Assembly: GCA_022823165.1 (NCBI GenBank)
Contig: JAJDXR010000041.1
Coordinates: 1 to 48,294 of the forward strand
DNA: 48,294 nt
Reading direction: 5' to 3'
From: Anaerolineae bacterium
Lineage (GTDB): Bacteria > Chloroflexota > Anaerolineae > Aggregatilineales > Phototrophicaceae
Position 1 is the stretch's first letter. Each line of letters begins with the position of its first letter. The translations under genes and the position numbers were made by a program. Shown here one piece after another: positions 34,318 to 42,241 of the stretch. The notes under the pieces are model-generated. The model saw only the letters and a list, made by a program, of their open reading frames with translations. It was not told the DNA's origin and ran no database searches.

Positions 34318-34494
34318 TTATAGAAGCACTCTCCTAAGGCCTTTGGAAAGGGTGTCTTCATTAAAATCGAGCAATTGCCCAGCGCTGAGACCGGCCAATT
34401 GCAGGTATGCCAGCAACTGAGTCACGTGAACTTCTTCCAGCTCGTCCACAGACTTGATATCAAGGGAGTGGTGAACATCGCGGATATAACTCAT
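34318..34494 (-). pseudogene. C-terminal remnant of a GxxExxY-family protein
   Basis: A 59-codon ORF whose product (58 aa) contains LDIKSVDELEEVHVTQLLAY and then LQLAGLSAGQLLDFNEDTLSKGLRRVLL (given here in parts: LQLAGLSAGQ, LLDFNEDTLS, KGLRRVLL). This matches the last half of GxxExxY proteins (normally ELKAVEELxPVHxAQLLTYL, then LGLLINFNxxxLKxGIxRxVL; about 125 aa in total). The N-terminal half with the name-giving GxxExxY motif is absent. The remaining piece could in principle be expressed from its own ATG, but no good ribosome site was seen. It lies between two direct repeats upstream of menD. Confidence 0.75.
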
Positions 34495-34515
34495 TAAGCG
34501 AACAGGTCACAGGTT

Positions 34516-34545
34516 TTTCACCACAGAAAACACAGAGGGGGAACA
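34516..34545. repeat. CACCACAGAAAACACAGAG-type repeat, copy upstream of GxxExxY remnant
   Basis: TTTTTCACCACAGAAAACAC followed by AGAGGGGGAAC. It is a diverged relative, in the same orientation, of the repeat at 34283-34310. Confidence 0.6.
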
Positions 34546-34573
34546 AAGTAAGTTATGCAAATTTCACAGCATC

Positions 34574-34598
34574 GGGTCAGCCAAGGCTGACCCCTACA
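34574..34598. repeat. Palindromic repeat, GTAGGGGCGAGCC family, inverted copy
   Basis: Inverted relative to the 7720 copy: GGGTCAGCC (34574-34582), AA, GGCTGACCC (34585-34593), then CCTACA. The stem has compensating changes (GTCAG against GCGAG) that keep all nine pairs, as expected for a selected hairpin. Confidence 0.7.
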
Positions 34599-34622
34599 GG
34601 GTTCAAAATATAGTCGAAAGTT

Positions 34623-34648
34623 GTAGGGGCGAGCCTTGGCTCGCCCAC
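34623..34648. repeat. Palindromic repeat, GTAGGGGCGAGCC family, forward copy
   Basis: GTAGGGGCGAGCCTTGGCTC then GCCCAC, identical over 26 nt to the copy at 7720-7745. With the inverted copy 25 nt away it forms a convergent pair in a 527-nt gene-free stretch (34495-35021). The rest of that stretch holds a promoter and no supported gene. Confidence 0.75.
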
Positions 34649-34892
34649 TCAAACACGAAAAATCGCTAATTTGTGATAGTGTACCTATATTCTTATTACT
34701 TACTTGCGTTTACTGAGGGCACAGAGTTTTCTTGTTTGCCCGGCGCAGTCTATCATAACCGCCTATGCTCCACGCCCCAAAGCGCGATGGTTTGCGTTTT
34801 TCCGCGACCACGTTATACTGGTTGCCACTTCAGGGTGGAAGCATGAGGCGCGTCTTGTGTCCGCAGACATTCTCAAGCGTATAAATTGCCCG

Positions 34893-34922
34893 TTGGCATA
34901 ATATGATTGCTTGCGCTACAAT
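34893..34922 (+). promoter_or_regulatory. Predicted promoter of the CUT2-type sugar importer operon
   Basis: TTGGCA (34893-34898), 18-nt spacer, TACAAT (34917-34922), 100 nt before the binding-protein ATG. Both boxes are close to the sigma-70 consensus. Confidence 0.5.
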
Positions 34923-35021
34923 TGTTGCTGTGCGCCGTTGGGAGCGCTCACAATGGAGTCGGTCTTTACAGGCATTTCGCCTGAGACGAATTTACCGAAA
35001 CCTTAATGGAGGAGTTTCAAA

Positions 35022-36008
35022 ATGAAAAAGTTGCTTCGCTTAATCCCGGTGCTGCTCTTGGCGCTGGGTGTCATGATTGCCGGCATCGGCGGCGTCGGCG
35101 CGCAAGACCAGTTGACCTTCAGCATGGTCAGCCACGGCGGTATCGGCAACCCCTTCTGGGTCGTCGTTATCAAGGGTATGGAAGATGCCTGTACGCTGCT
35201 GAACGCGGATTGCGCCTGGTTGTCCGACCCGGTCGACAATATTGATGATATGGCTGGCTATTGGGACGATGCTTTGGCGCGTAACAATGACGGCATCGGC
35301 ACCACGGTTCCGAATCCGGAAGTTATCCGCGATGGCGTCAACCGCGCCGCGGAAGCCGGCATCCCTGTGATCGTCTTCAACACGGCCGATCCCAACGCCG
35401 GTACGATGGACGCGCTGCCGACCCTCTTCTACATCGGCGCCAACGAGTTCCTCGGCGGGCGTTCCAACGCCAACGCTGTGCTGGACGCGGCTGACATGGC
35501 CGGCGTCGAAATCGCCAAGGGCGTCTGCCCGATCCAGGAAGTTGGGCACAGTGGCTTGGAAGCTCGCTGCGCCGGCGTCCGCTCGGTCTTTGAAGAAGCT
35601 GGCATCCCGCTGGATCAGCTGACCATCAATAACGATGTCACCGCCTCCGCCGGCACCTTCGCCGACTACTTCAGCGCCAACCCGGATACCAACGCTGTCT
35701 TCAGCCTGGGCCCGAACCCGGCCAGCTCGCTGAATCTCTACATTCAGGAATCCGGTGTCATGGCTGGCGACATCTTCGCCACCACGCACGATACCAGCGC
35801 TGAGATCTATGAAATGATCCAGAACGGCTACCTGATCCAGGCGATCGACCAGCAGCCGTACCTGCAAGGTTTCGAGACCATCATGTGGCTCTACCTGAAC
35901 AGCCAGTTCCAGATGGCGCCGGGTGGCGACATTCTGACTGGTCCGGGTGTCATCGACGGCGGCAACGTTGATGCCATCATCGAACTGACCGCTCAAGGCT
36001 ATCGCTAA
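35022..36008 (+). CDS. Periplasmic sugar-binding protein (CUT2 type, Peripla_BP_4)
   Basis: Extracellular binding protein of a ribose/xylose-class importer, 328 aa. Signal peptide at 1-28 (LIPVLLLALGVMIAGIGGVG, cleavage near GAQ-D). The mature protein has the LacI-like two-lobe fold: LTFSMVSHGGIGNPFWVVVI near 31-50, GIPVIVFNTADPN near 114-126, VGHSGLEARCAGVRSVFEEA, and GYLIQAIDQQPYLQGFETIM near 266-285, where the hinge region closes over the sugar. ATG with a strong GGAGGAG ribosome site. A terminator-like hairpin with a U-rich tail follows. Sugar identity unknown. Confidence 0.92.
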   Translation: MKKLLRLIPVLLLALGVMIAGIGGVGAQDQLTFSMVSHGGIGNPFWVVVIKGMEDACTLLNADCAWLSDPVDNIDDMAGYWDDALARNNDGIGTTVPNPEVIRDGVNRAAEAGIPVIVFNTADPNAGTMDALPTLFYIGANEFLGGRSNANAVLDAADMAGVEIAKGVCPIQEVGHSGLEARCAGVRSVFEEAGIPLDQLTINNDVTASAGTFADYFSANPDTNAVFSLGPNPASSLNLYIQESGVMAGDIFATTHDTSAEIYEMIQNGYLIQAIDQQPYLQGFETIMWLYLNSQFQMAPGGDILTGPGVIDGGNVDAIIELTAQGYR

Positions 36009-36028
36009 GTCGATTGCGGCAATTGCAG

Positions 36029-36070
36029 TGGGTGGGGGTGTATTCCCCCGCCCATTTTCTTATTTTTTTT
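36029..36070 (+). terminator. Terminator-like hairpin after the CUT2 binding-protein gene
   Basis: TGGGTGGGGG (36029-36038) pairs with CCCCCGCCCA (36045-36054), with one T-G pair, followed by a U-rich run ending TATTTTTTTT (36061-36070). It lies between the binding-protein gene and the permease, so it probably works as a partial terminator that favours the binding protein. Confidence 0.75.
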
Positions 36071-36151
36071 GAAATTGCCTGCGGGGTCAGCCATAATTGC
36101 CAGGCGTCCGCCTAAACTATTCCTGATTGCCATTTAGACAAAGTCGAGAAA

Positions 36152-38272
36152 TTGCTTATGATGCAAGCTTATATTGAAGGCAAACGCGAAGCTTCAACAA
36201 TCGGCAGTCTCGTCACCTTTCTGGCTTTTCTCTTTGGCATCCTCGGCATAGCCATCGCCTACGGAACAGCCTTCGGCTGGATCCCCTTGGGCGATCGCGC
36301 GCAGATTCTCCGCAGTGACGTCAATACCATTGAAATCATCGTCACCGTGATCAGCCTGGTATACGCCGCCTGCTGTTTGCGCACGGCTTACGGGCTATAT
36401 ACCCGCGAGCAAGCCAGCCTGCGTTGGTCGCAATGGATGATGTTCATATCGGTGATGATCGGCGGCGCTATCCTTCTCAGCGTCGCCATTCCCGTTGGCT
36501 TGAAGTTTTCGCTGCTTTTGGGCCAGGTCGCCGACCTGCGTACGCTGATCAGTCAGGACGCCGGCGGTTTGGCTGCTCTGTCGCTGTCGATTGGCGAGGG
36601 GCTGATCAGCATCTGTCTGTTCATCATCGCGCTGCTGGCGCTGCTGGCGCTGCTGGTTTTTCTGATCCCGCCGCTGGAACCATTGCGCGACCAGCCCGGC
36701 ACACGCTGGATCGTCTCGCCGCCGCGGAAATTCATCCAGGCGATACTGACTGTTCTCGGCATCGGCGTGATCTGTTTCCTGGTCGCCGGGGCGGCTGTCG
36801 TGCCGGATTACCCGGGCCAGACCACCATCAGAGACGCGGAGAATCATCGCCTGCTTGCGGGCCTGCTTTTCTTCTTGCCGGCCTTTTTCGCCTACCGCGT
36901 CGTCCGCCGGGTGGAAGAGCAGTCGGATGAATTACGGCGCGCGCTCGCGTTGACGCCGGGCAAGTTCATACGAGCTGAATTAGCCAAGTCGCCCAGCGCC
37001 GGCGCCATCATCGGTTTCGTCGCTATCTTAATGGGCTTCACCATGGCGACGGATCTATTCCTGGAGCCGAGCTCGGTGGCCTCCTTCTTAAGCAACGTGG
37101 CCACTAAGGGCGTCATCGCCATCGGCGTCACCTACCTGATGATCTCGGGCGAATTTGATTTGTCGGTCGGTTCGATCCTAGGCGTCACGGCGCTGTCATT
37201 CATGAACTTCATGACGCATGGCGCGCCCGTATTCGGCGTGGTGGGACCGATACCTGCGGCTCTGCTGGCTATCTTCATCGCTTTTATCCTGGGCGCAATC
37301 AACGGCGTCCTCCTGATATCAACGCGAATACCCTCATTTATCGTGACTCTCGGGACAATGCTGGCTTTCCGCGCCATTACGCTGGTCGCCATCGCCGGCG
37401 GTCGCATCTTGCGTTACAGCGATCATCACGAGGCGCTGCCGGTGATCGGCATCAGCAACATCGTATTTATCGTTCTGGCGATCATCGGCTTGGCGATTGT
37501 CGCCTTCACCGCTTATCGCGTCTTGCCGGTGCTTTACCGGGGCGCTATGCAGGCCTGGTCGATACGGACGGACAACGGCGATTTCGGCACCAGCGGCGCC
37601 ATTTTGCGCGGCCTCGCCTTGCTGTTGGTCCTGCTGCTTCTGTTAGCCATTGTAGTCTGGCTGGCGGCGGTGCTCTCCTATCATGGCAGCGCCAGCGGCG
37701 GGCAAATCGTGGAGGTCGGCTACTTCGACCTGTTTAACGGTCGTGTGCTTGCCATTGGCGAAGAAGGTGATTTCTTCCACTTGCAGATACCACGCAACGC
37801 CAATGTTCGCCTGGCTATCGTCTGGTGGTTTATCTTTGTCGTCATCTTCCATATCGTGCTCACCAGCACTTCATTCGGCAACAGCATATTCGCCACCGGC
37901 GGCAACGAAGGCGCGGCGCGCGCCCAAGGCGTCAACGTCGATCGCGTCAAGCTTCAGAACTTTGTCATCGTCGCCTTGTTAACCGGTATCGCCGCCATCT
38001 ATGAAACGGCGCGCAATCCGGGCGTGGACCCGCTAAAGGGCACCGGCTGGGAGCTTGAAGTCATCGCTATGACGGTGATCGGCGGCGCTCTGCTGACGGG
38101 CGGCTACGGCAGCGTCGTCGGCTCATTGCTGGGCGCGCTGATCTTCGGCATGCTGCAGACTGGTCTGGTCCTGGTCGGCATCGAATCGCGGCTCTTCTCC
38201 GGCACTATCGGCGTCATCATCATCGCGGCCGTTGTTTTGAATACGCTGGTGCGCGGCGCGCGGCAGAATTAG
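36152..38272 (+). CDS. CUT2-type sugar ABC permease with large N-terminal extension and internal insertion
   Basis: Channel subunit of the importer, 706 aa, about twice the usual length (RbsC-type permeases are about 320-350 aa). The BPD_transp_2 core begins around 285. Its motifs are GEFDLSVGSILGVTA near 331-345, TRIPSFIVTLGTMLAFRAIT, FATGGNEGAARAQGVNVDRV near 580-600, and VIGGALLTGGYGSVVGSLLG near 645-664. Residues 1-280 add about seven extra hydrophobic segments. Between the LAFRAIT block and FGNSIFATGG lies an insertion of about 125 residues (roughly 425-570) with two or three more TM helices and a soluble YFDLFNGRVLAIGEEGDFFH segment. Neither addition matches a domain I know. Met3/Met4 are possible alternative starts. 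Confidence 0.85.
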   Translation: MLMMQAYIEGKREASTIGSLVTFLAFLFGILGIAIAYGTAFGWIPLGDRAQILRSDVNTIEIIVTVISLVYAACCLRTAYGLYTREQASLRWSQWMMFISVMIGGAILLSVAIPVGLKFSLLLGQVADLRTLISQDAGGLAALSLSIGEGLISICLFIIALLALLALLVFLIPPLEPLRDQPGTRWIVSPPRKFIQAILTVLGIGVICFLVAGAAVVPDYPGQTTIRDAENHRLLAGLLFFLPAFFAYRVVRRVEEQSDELRRALALTPGKFIRAELAKSPSAGAIIGFVAILMGFTMATDLFLEPSSVASFLSNVATKGVIAIGVTYLMISGEFDLSVGSILGVTALSFMNFMTHGAPVFGVVGPIPAALLAIFIAFILGAINGVLLISTRIPSFIVTLGTMLAFRAITLVAIAGGRILRYSDHHEALPVIGISNIVFIVLAIIGLAIVAFTAYRVLPVLYRGAMQAWSIRTDNGDFGTSGAILRGLALLLVLLLLLAIVVWLAAVLSYHGSASGGQIVEVGYFDLFNGRVLAIGEEGDFFHLQIPRNANVRLAIVWWFIFVVIFHIVLTSTSFGNSIFATGGNEGAARAQGVNVDRVKLQNFVIVALLTGIAAIYETARNPGVDPLKGTGWELEVIAMTVIGGALLTGGYGSVVGSLLGALIFGMLQTGLVLVGIESRLFSGTIGVIIIAAVVLNTLVRGARQN

Positions 38273-38343
38273 CCGCTCGGCGTCAGCGACGGCATGACCG
38301 GGTCGCTTAATACAATAATTTATCGGGTTAGAAAGCGTTACTC

Positions 38344-39150
38344 ATGGAATACAAGCAGAAGAACGATAAAGCCCTGGTGGATATGATCGATATCCACAAG
38401 TATTTCGGCAGTGTGCAGGTCTTGCGCGGCATTGACTTTCACGTCGATCGGCAAGAAATCGTCGGCCTGCTCGGCGATAACGGCGCCGGTAAATCGACCC
38501 TGATCAAAGTGCTGACCGGTTACCATTCGCTCACGCGCGGCCAAATCTATTTTGATGACGAGGCGGTCAACATTCATTCGCCGCATGACGCCCGCGAGCT
38601 GGGCATCGAGACCGTGCATCAGGACCTGGCGCTCGTCCCGCTGATGAGCATCGCCCGCAACTTCTGGCTCGGGCAAGAACCGACTTATGAGGTTGGTCCC
38701 TTCCGCTTCCTGGACAAGAAAAAAATGGCCAGCGAATCCATACGCGCCCTGGCCGATGTCGGCATCCACATTCGTGATTCCGAAGAGACAGTCGGCAATA
38801 TGTCCGGCGGCGAGCGGCAGTCGGTCGCGATCGGCCGCGCCGTCTACTTTGGCAAGAAGCTGCTGATACTGGACGAGCCGACATCGGCGCTGTCCGTTGG
38901 CGAGACGCAAAAGGTGCTTGACTACACCATCGCCGCCAAAGAAAAAGGCATGAGCGTCATCTTTATCACGCATAATATCCGCCACGTCTACGAAGTCGCC
39001 GACCGCTTCACCATCATTGAACGCGGGCACAAATTAGGCGATTTCCATAAAAGTGAAGTGACCGAAAACGAAGTCGCCGACATGATCGTCACCGGGCAAA
39101 TTCCCGAGCGCTTGCGTCTCTATCACGGTGAAAATGGAGAGGTAGCATGA
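38344..39150 (+). CDS. CUT2-type sugar ABC transporter ATPase, single domain
   Basis: Energises the importer with the permease upstream; 268 aa with one nucleotide-binding domain. Walker A is GDNGAGKST (44-52), the Q-loop region HQDLALVPLMSIARN (92-106), the signature NMSGGERQSVAIGRA (152-166), Walker [12 protein letters not shown] (173-183), and the H-loop VIFITHNIRHVYEVAD. Most CUT2 ATPases (RbsA, XylG) have two tandem domains; the single-domain form resembles FrcA, which forms a homodimer. The next gene overlaps by 4 bp (ATGA). Confidence 0.92.
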   Translation: MEYKQKNDKALVDMIDIHKYFGSVQVLRGIDFHVDRQEIVGLLGDNGAGKSTLIKVLTGYHSLTRGQIYFDDEAVNIHSPHDARELGIETVHQDLALVPLMSIARNFWLGQEPTYEVGPFRFLDKKKMASESIRALADVGIHIRDSEETVGNMSGGERQSVAIGRAVYFGKKLLILDEPTSALSVGETQKVLDYTIAAKEKGMSVIFITHNIRHVYEVADRFTIIERGHKLGDFHKSEVTENEVADMIVTGQIPERLRLYHGENGEVA

Positions 39151-39821
39151 CCCGCAAGCCGATTCAGCCGAGACGAAGCCTCTTCCTGGCGCTGATCGCC
39201 GCGCTTTTCTTCAGCGCCTGTCGACCGGTCGATACGCTGGATATCACGCCATCGCCGACGCCAACCCCGCCGCCGACCGCCACGCCCTCCCCCACACCCC
39301 CGCCCGCGGATTTTGTTGACCCCTACGAGGTCAATGCCGACATCATGGGGCGTCTGATCGCCCTGCTGCCCGATCCGCTGCCGGCTGTTGAAGAGTGGAA
39401 GCGCGTGTATGACAGCGGCGAAGCCGAAGCGCGCAATATCCGCGGCATCCGCAGGCCGGCCATCGGGCGCGCTATCCCCTATACCACTCAGCAAGGCAGC
39501 AGCATGCTGCTCAACTTCATCATCTTCCCGGATGAAGCCGCCGCCGCCGCTGAATACGAGCGCAAGCACGGGCTGCGCTCCGCGGATGTGGACCTGGAAG
39601 AGGACGACGCATTCCGCAGTCCCAATGCCTTTGGCTCGGGCTTGTATGGCTCTTTCGCGCTCTTCCAAATCGACAATTACTTCGTCGAAGTCTATGTGGA
39701 GATCTTCACCACTTCGGTTAGCCCGCTCACGGCGCTAGCGACCGAGACGCTCAAATTCTTCGAGCGCAATCGCGCTGACTTTGAAGCTGCCGCCGGCGAA
39801 CCGGCGGAAGACGACGGTTGA
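39147..39821 (+). CDS. Lipoprotein with repeat domain (first half of a UGA-split gene)
   Basis: A 224-aa predicted lipoprotein: basic N-terminus, hydrophobic helix and lipobox FFSAC, so Cys26 would be lipidated. A Pro/Thr-rich spacer (PSPTPTPPPTATPSPTPPP) lifts the domain off the membrane. The remaining about 170 residues form a domain with FGSGLYGSFALFQIDNYFVE near 175-194, homologous to the next ORF. The ORF ends at one TGA (39819-39821); the following 149 codons are in the same frame and open. It overlaps the ATPase stop by 4 bp, so it is coupled to the sugar importer, and it may help capture the substrate (inference). Family unknown. Confidence 0.75.
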   Translation: MTRKPIQPRRSLFLALIAALFFSACRPVDTLDITPSPTPTPPPTATPSPTPPPADFVDPYEVNADIMGRLIALLPDPLPAVEEWKRVYDSGEAEARNIRGIRRPAIGRAIPYTTQQGSSMLLNFIIFPDEAAAAAEYERKHGLRSADVDLEEDDAFRSPNAFGSGLYGSFALFQIDNYFVEVYVEIFTTSVSPLTALATETLKFFERNRADFEAAAGEPAEDDG

Positions 39822-39830
39822 AGAGATGTC

Positions 39831-40268
39831 TTGCAGGTTGTCCTCGACAGCCTGCCCAACCAGATCATCACCTCCACGCAATGGCGGCGGGATTATTCTC
39901 GTTTTGATGAGGGCGTGGGCATCCCGCGCAACATCCAGAACGGCAGCGGCTTCCGCGTCGCTTACATAGATCAGATGGCGAACAACTTCCAGATGACCTA
40001 TGCGCAATTTGAGTCTGCCGACGATGCCATGGCGCATTATCTGCGCATGAAGGACATCCGCGAAGGCATCGAGGAAGAAAACTCCATTGAAGATTTCCCG
40101 CAGCCGCATGTGCTGGGGCGCGGCCTCTACGGGTCGGTGGCGCTCTTTGCGGTGGACGAATTCTTCCTGGAAGTGCTGATGGAGCGCGCGCCGGGCACCA
40201 GCGCCAACCCCACCGTATCCATCGCTCGCAAAGCGCTGGCTATCCTGGATGGCGCTCGAAGCGAATAA
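39831..40268 (+). CDS. Second repeat domain, in frame after a single UGA
   Basis: 145-aa open frame with no signal peptide of its own. It is homologous to the domain of the preceding lipoprotein: GRGLYGSVALFAVDEFFLEV aligns with its FGSGLYGSFALFQIDNYFVE. The frame is the same as the upstream ORF and open from 39822, one codon after its TGA (R-D-V-L-Q-V). TTG at 39831 is the only plausible separate start and has just a weak GAAGAG upstream; the first ATG in frame is deep in the domain. So it is either the second half of a two-domain lipoprotein broken by a nonsense codon, a readthrough product, or a re-initiated cytoplasmic domain. Confidence 0.6.
   Translation: MQVVLDSLPNQIITSTQWRRDYSRFDEGVGIPRNIQNGSGFRVAYIDQMANNFQMTYAQFESADDAMAHYLRMKDIREGIEEENSIEDFPQPHVLGRGLYGSVALFAVDEFFLEVLMERAPGTSANPTVSIARKALAILDGARSE
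39833..39855 (+). promoter_or_regulatory. Strong RNA hairpin 11 nt after the in-frame UGA
   Basis: GCAGGTTGTC (39833-39842), loop CTC, GACAGCCTGC (39846-39855): ten consecutive pairs with one G-T. The base lies 11 nt past the UGA at 39819-39821. Such a structure can promote stop-codon readthrough or hide a start. The tight 3-nt loop does not look like a normal bacterial SECIS. Confidence 0.5.
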
Positions 40269-40296
40269 CCCGCCTGCCCTGAGCCCGACGCCGTGA

Positions 40297-40302
40297 TATA
40301 AT
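40297..40302 (+). promoter_or_regulatory. Perfect TATAAT -10 box before the DinB-like gene
   Basis: TATAAT at 40297-40302, 31 nt before the ATG at 40334, in a 65-nt gap. The -35 region (around 40274) is poor. Confidence 0.45.
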
Positions 40303-40333
40303 TCGCGCCACACTTACAGAAAAGGAGCGAAAT

Positions 40334-40819
40334 ATGTCACCGATGCCCCGGTACCGCAGCTGGCAGTTGGCCGCGATGGAAAAGAATCTGCTCAACATCG
40401 AGCATATCGTGACGACGATTAGCGACCCGACAGTATTCGACAAACGCGATGGCGGCGACGGCTGGACGATTTCGGAAGTCCTTGGTCATCTGGCCGATAC
40501 CGACAGCTATTTCCTGGCGCGGGCGCAGGCGCTGGCCGAGGGGGGCGAACTCCCGCAAGGTTCCGGCAAGAGTGTAGACGAACGGGTCAAAGAAGCCGGC
40601 TACGCCGAGCAAGAGGCCCTCGAGCTGCTGCAGCGGTGGTTGAAAGCCAGCGCTGCCTACCACGAGTATCTGTCGTCCCTGCCCGACGATGAAGATCTCT
40701 GGGAGCGGCCCGGCCGCGATGCCGACGGCGGCGGCTTCACGCTCAACGACCAACTCGTGCTCAGCGCCTACCACGACCTGGATCACCTGCACCAGATTGT
40801 GAAGATTATCCGGGCTTAG
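40334..40819 (+). CDS. DinB-family (DUF664-like) metal-binding protein
   Basis: A 161-aa four-helix-bundle protein of the DinB superfamily, many of which are metal-dependent thiol S-transferases. The three metal-binding histidines are recognisable: one in VLGHLADTDSYF near 50-61 and two in the C-terminal HDLDHLHQIVKI near 147-158. The N-terminal WQLAAMEKNLLNIEH is the usual first helix. Excellent ribosome site (AAAAGGAGCG) before the ATG. Substrate or thiol unknown. It seems independent of the importer upstream, with its own -10 box. Confidence 0.85.
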   Translation: MSPMPRYRSWQLAAMEKNLLNIEHIVTTISDPTVFDKRDGGDGWTISEVLGHLADTDSYFLARAQALAEGGELPQGSGKSVDERVKEAGYAEQEALELLQRWLKASAAYHEYLSSLPDDEDLWERPGRDADGGGFTLNDQLVLSAYHDLDHLHQIVKIIRA

Positions 40820-40862
40820 ACGCGAGCCGCATATAACGCGGATACAATTGGAAAGCCTGCGT

Positions 40863-42086
40863 ATGCCCCGCTCCCCCCAGCCGCTAGCCGAACGCATCCG
40901 CCCGCGCGACCTGAGCGGTTTCATCGGCCAGTCGCACCTGGTAGCTTCCGGCAAGCCACTGCAGCGCGCCCTGCAGCAGCGGGCTGTGCCTAGCATGATC
41001 TTCTGGGGTCCGCCCGGCGTCGGCAAAACCACACTGGCGCGCATGGTGGCCGCGGTCACCGAGAAGCCCTTTTACAATTTGTCGGCCGTCTCGGCGGGTA
41101 AAGCCGAGTTGCGCCAGATTGTCCAGTCGGTCCAGCAGCCTGGCGGGAGTCAGCGCAGCCAACTCGGCCTTTTCGCCGCGCCGCAAGCGGCGGACGCGCC
41201 CGACTCCGTCATCCTCTTCCTGGATGAGATCCACCGCTTCAACAAAGCCCAGCAAGATTTTCTGCTGCCCTACGTCGAAGACGGGACTATTACGCTCATC
41301 GGCGCCACCACCGAGAATCCCAGCTTTGAAGTCATCTCGGCGCTGCTCTCGCGTATGCAAGTCTTCACGCTGAATCCGCTGACTGCCGCCGAGATTCAGC
41401 GGATCATCGCCCGCGGCGCCGCCGCGCTGGAGGTTGAAATCGCGGCTGACGGCATCGGCTTCCTGGCCAATTACGCCAACGGCGATGCCCGCGCCGCGCT
41501 CAACCTGCTGGAAAACGCCAGCCGCCTGTATCAGTCGCCGACCATCAGCGCCGAGCAACTGCGCGAGACCTTGCAGTCCAAACACCTGCGCTATGACAAG
41601 ACCGGCGAGGAGCATTACAATACCATCAGCGCCTTCATCAAGAGCATGCGCGCCAGCGATGTTGACGCCGCGCTCTATTATTGCGCGCGTATGATCGACA
41701 GCGGCGAAGACCCTAAATTTATTGCCCGGCGCATGGTTATCTTCGCCAGCGAGGACATCGGCATCGCCGACTCCAAGGCGCTGACCGTCGCCAATGATGT
41801 CTTCCGCGCGGTCGAGACCATCGGCCTGCCCGAATGCCAGTTCAACCTGGCGCACGGCGTTGTCTACCTGGCGAGCGCCCGCAAAAGTCGCGCCGCCGGC
41901 AAAGCCTATTTCGACGCGCTCGCGGACGTCTCGGACTTGGGCAATCTGTCCATCCCGCTGCATATCCGCAACGCGCCCACGCAGCTCATGCGCGAGCTGG
42001 GCTATGGCGAAGGCTACCAGGCTTACACGGACGAAAGCCTGCTGCCGGAGGCGATCAAGGGCAAGCGCTATTATCGAGGGGGCTGA
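40863..42086 (+). CDS. rarA: Replication-associated recombination protein A (MgsA/WRNIP1 family)
   Basis: AAA+ ATPase that acts at stalled replication forks and single-stranded gaps. 407 aa from the chosen ATG. Features: LAERIRPRDLSGFIGQSHLV near 8-27, Walker A GPPGVGKT (49-56), Walker B VILFLDEIHRFNKAQQDFLL, and the family-specific IGATTENPSFEVISALLSR. Past about residue 240 come the RarA tetramerisation motifs KTGEEHYNTISAFIKSMRAS and ASEDIGIADSKAL. An in-frame TTG at 40848 is an alternative start, but ATG at 40863 has GGAAAG at proper distance. A TACAAT box at 40842-40847 may be its -10. Confidence 0.95.
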   Translation: MPRSPQPLAERIRPRDLSGFIGQSHLVASGKPLQRALQQRAVPSMIFWGPPGVGKTTLARMVAAVTEKPFYNLSAVSAGKAELRQIVQSVQQPGGSQRSQLGLFAAPQAADAPDSVILFLDEIHRFNKAQQDFLLPYVEDGTITLIGATTENPSFEVISALLSRMQVFTLNPLTAAEIQRIIARGAAALEVEIAADGIGFLANYANGDARAALNLLENASRLYQSPTISAEQLRETLQSKHLRYDKTGEEHYNTISAFIKSMRASDVDAALYYCARMIDSGEDPKFIARRMVIFASEDIGIADSKALTVANDVFRAVETIGLPECQFNLAHGVVYLASARKSRAAGKAYFDALADVSDLGNLSIPLHIRNAPTQLMRELGYGEGYQAYTDESLLPEAIKGKRYYRGG

Positions 42087-42117
42087 CTTGGGGCGCCTGC
42101 CGGCCAAGTCTCCATAG

Positions 42118-42146
42118 TTGTTCGCTGTCTTTGCTTGTGTTACACT
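42118..42146 (+). promoter_or_regulatory. Predicted promoter of the second CUT1 importer/sulfatase operon
   Basis: TTGTTC (42118-42123), 17-nt spacer, TACACT (42141-42146), about 95 nt before the ATG at 42242. Confidence 0.5.
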
Positions 42147-42241
42147 TCCGCCGTCTCAATATCTGAAGAAGGAAATTGCTCTGTTAGCAGTTTCCTTGAG
42201 ATGTGGTTCAATTATTCAGCAATAGAGCGAGGGACAGAATC

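Noticed and set aside
34704..34901. 65-codon plus-strand ORF in the gap before the CUT2 operon
   Set aside because: Starts with TTG without a ribosome site, no recognisable feature, and its end overlaps the predicted -35 box.
39819..39855. Selenocysteine insertion at the lipoprotein UGA
   Set aside because: The 11-nt spacing to a hairpin is suggestive, but the 3-nt loop lacks the usual SECIS loop bases and the position is not a conserved Cys in the repeat domain.
40884..42107. 407-codon minus-strand ORF opposite rarA
   Set aside because: Antisense shadow of a fully recognisable AAA+ gene; product lacks any motif.
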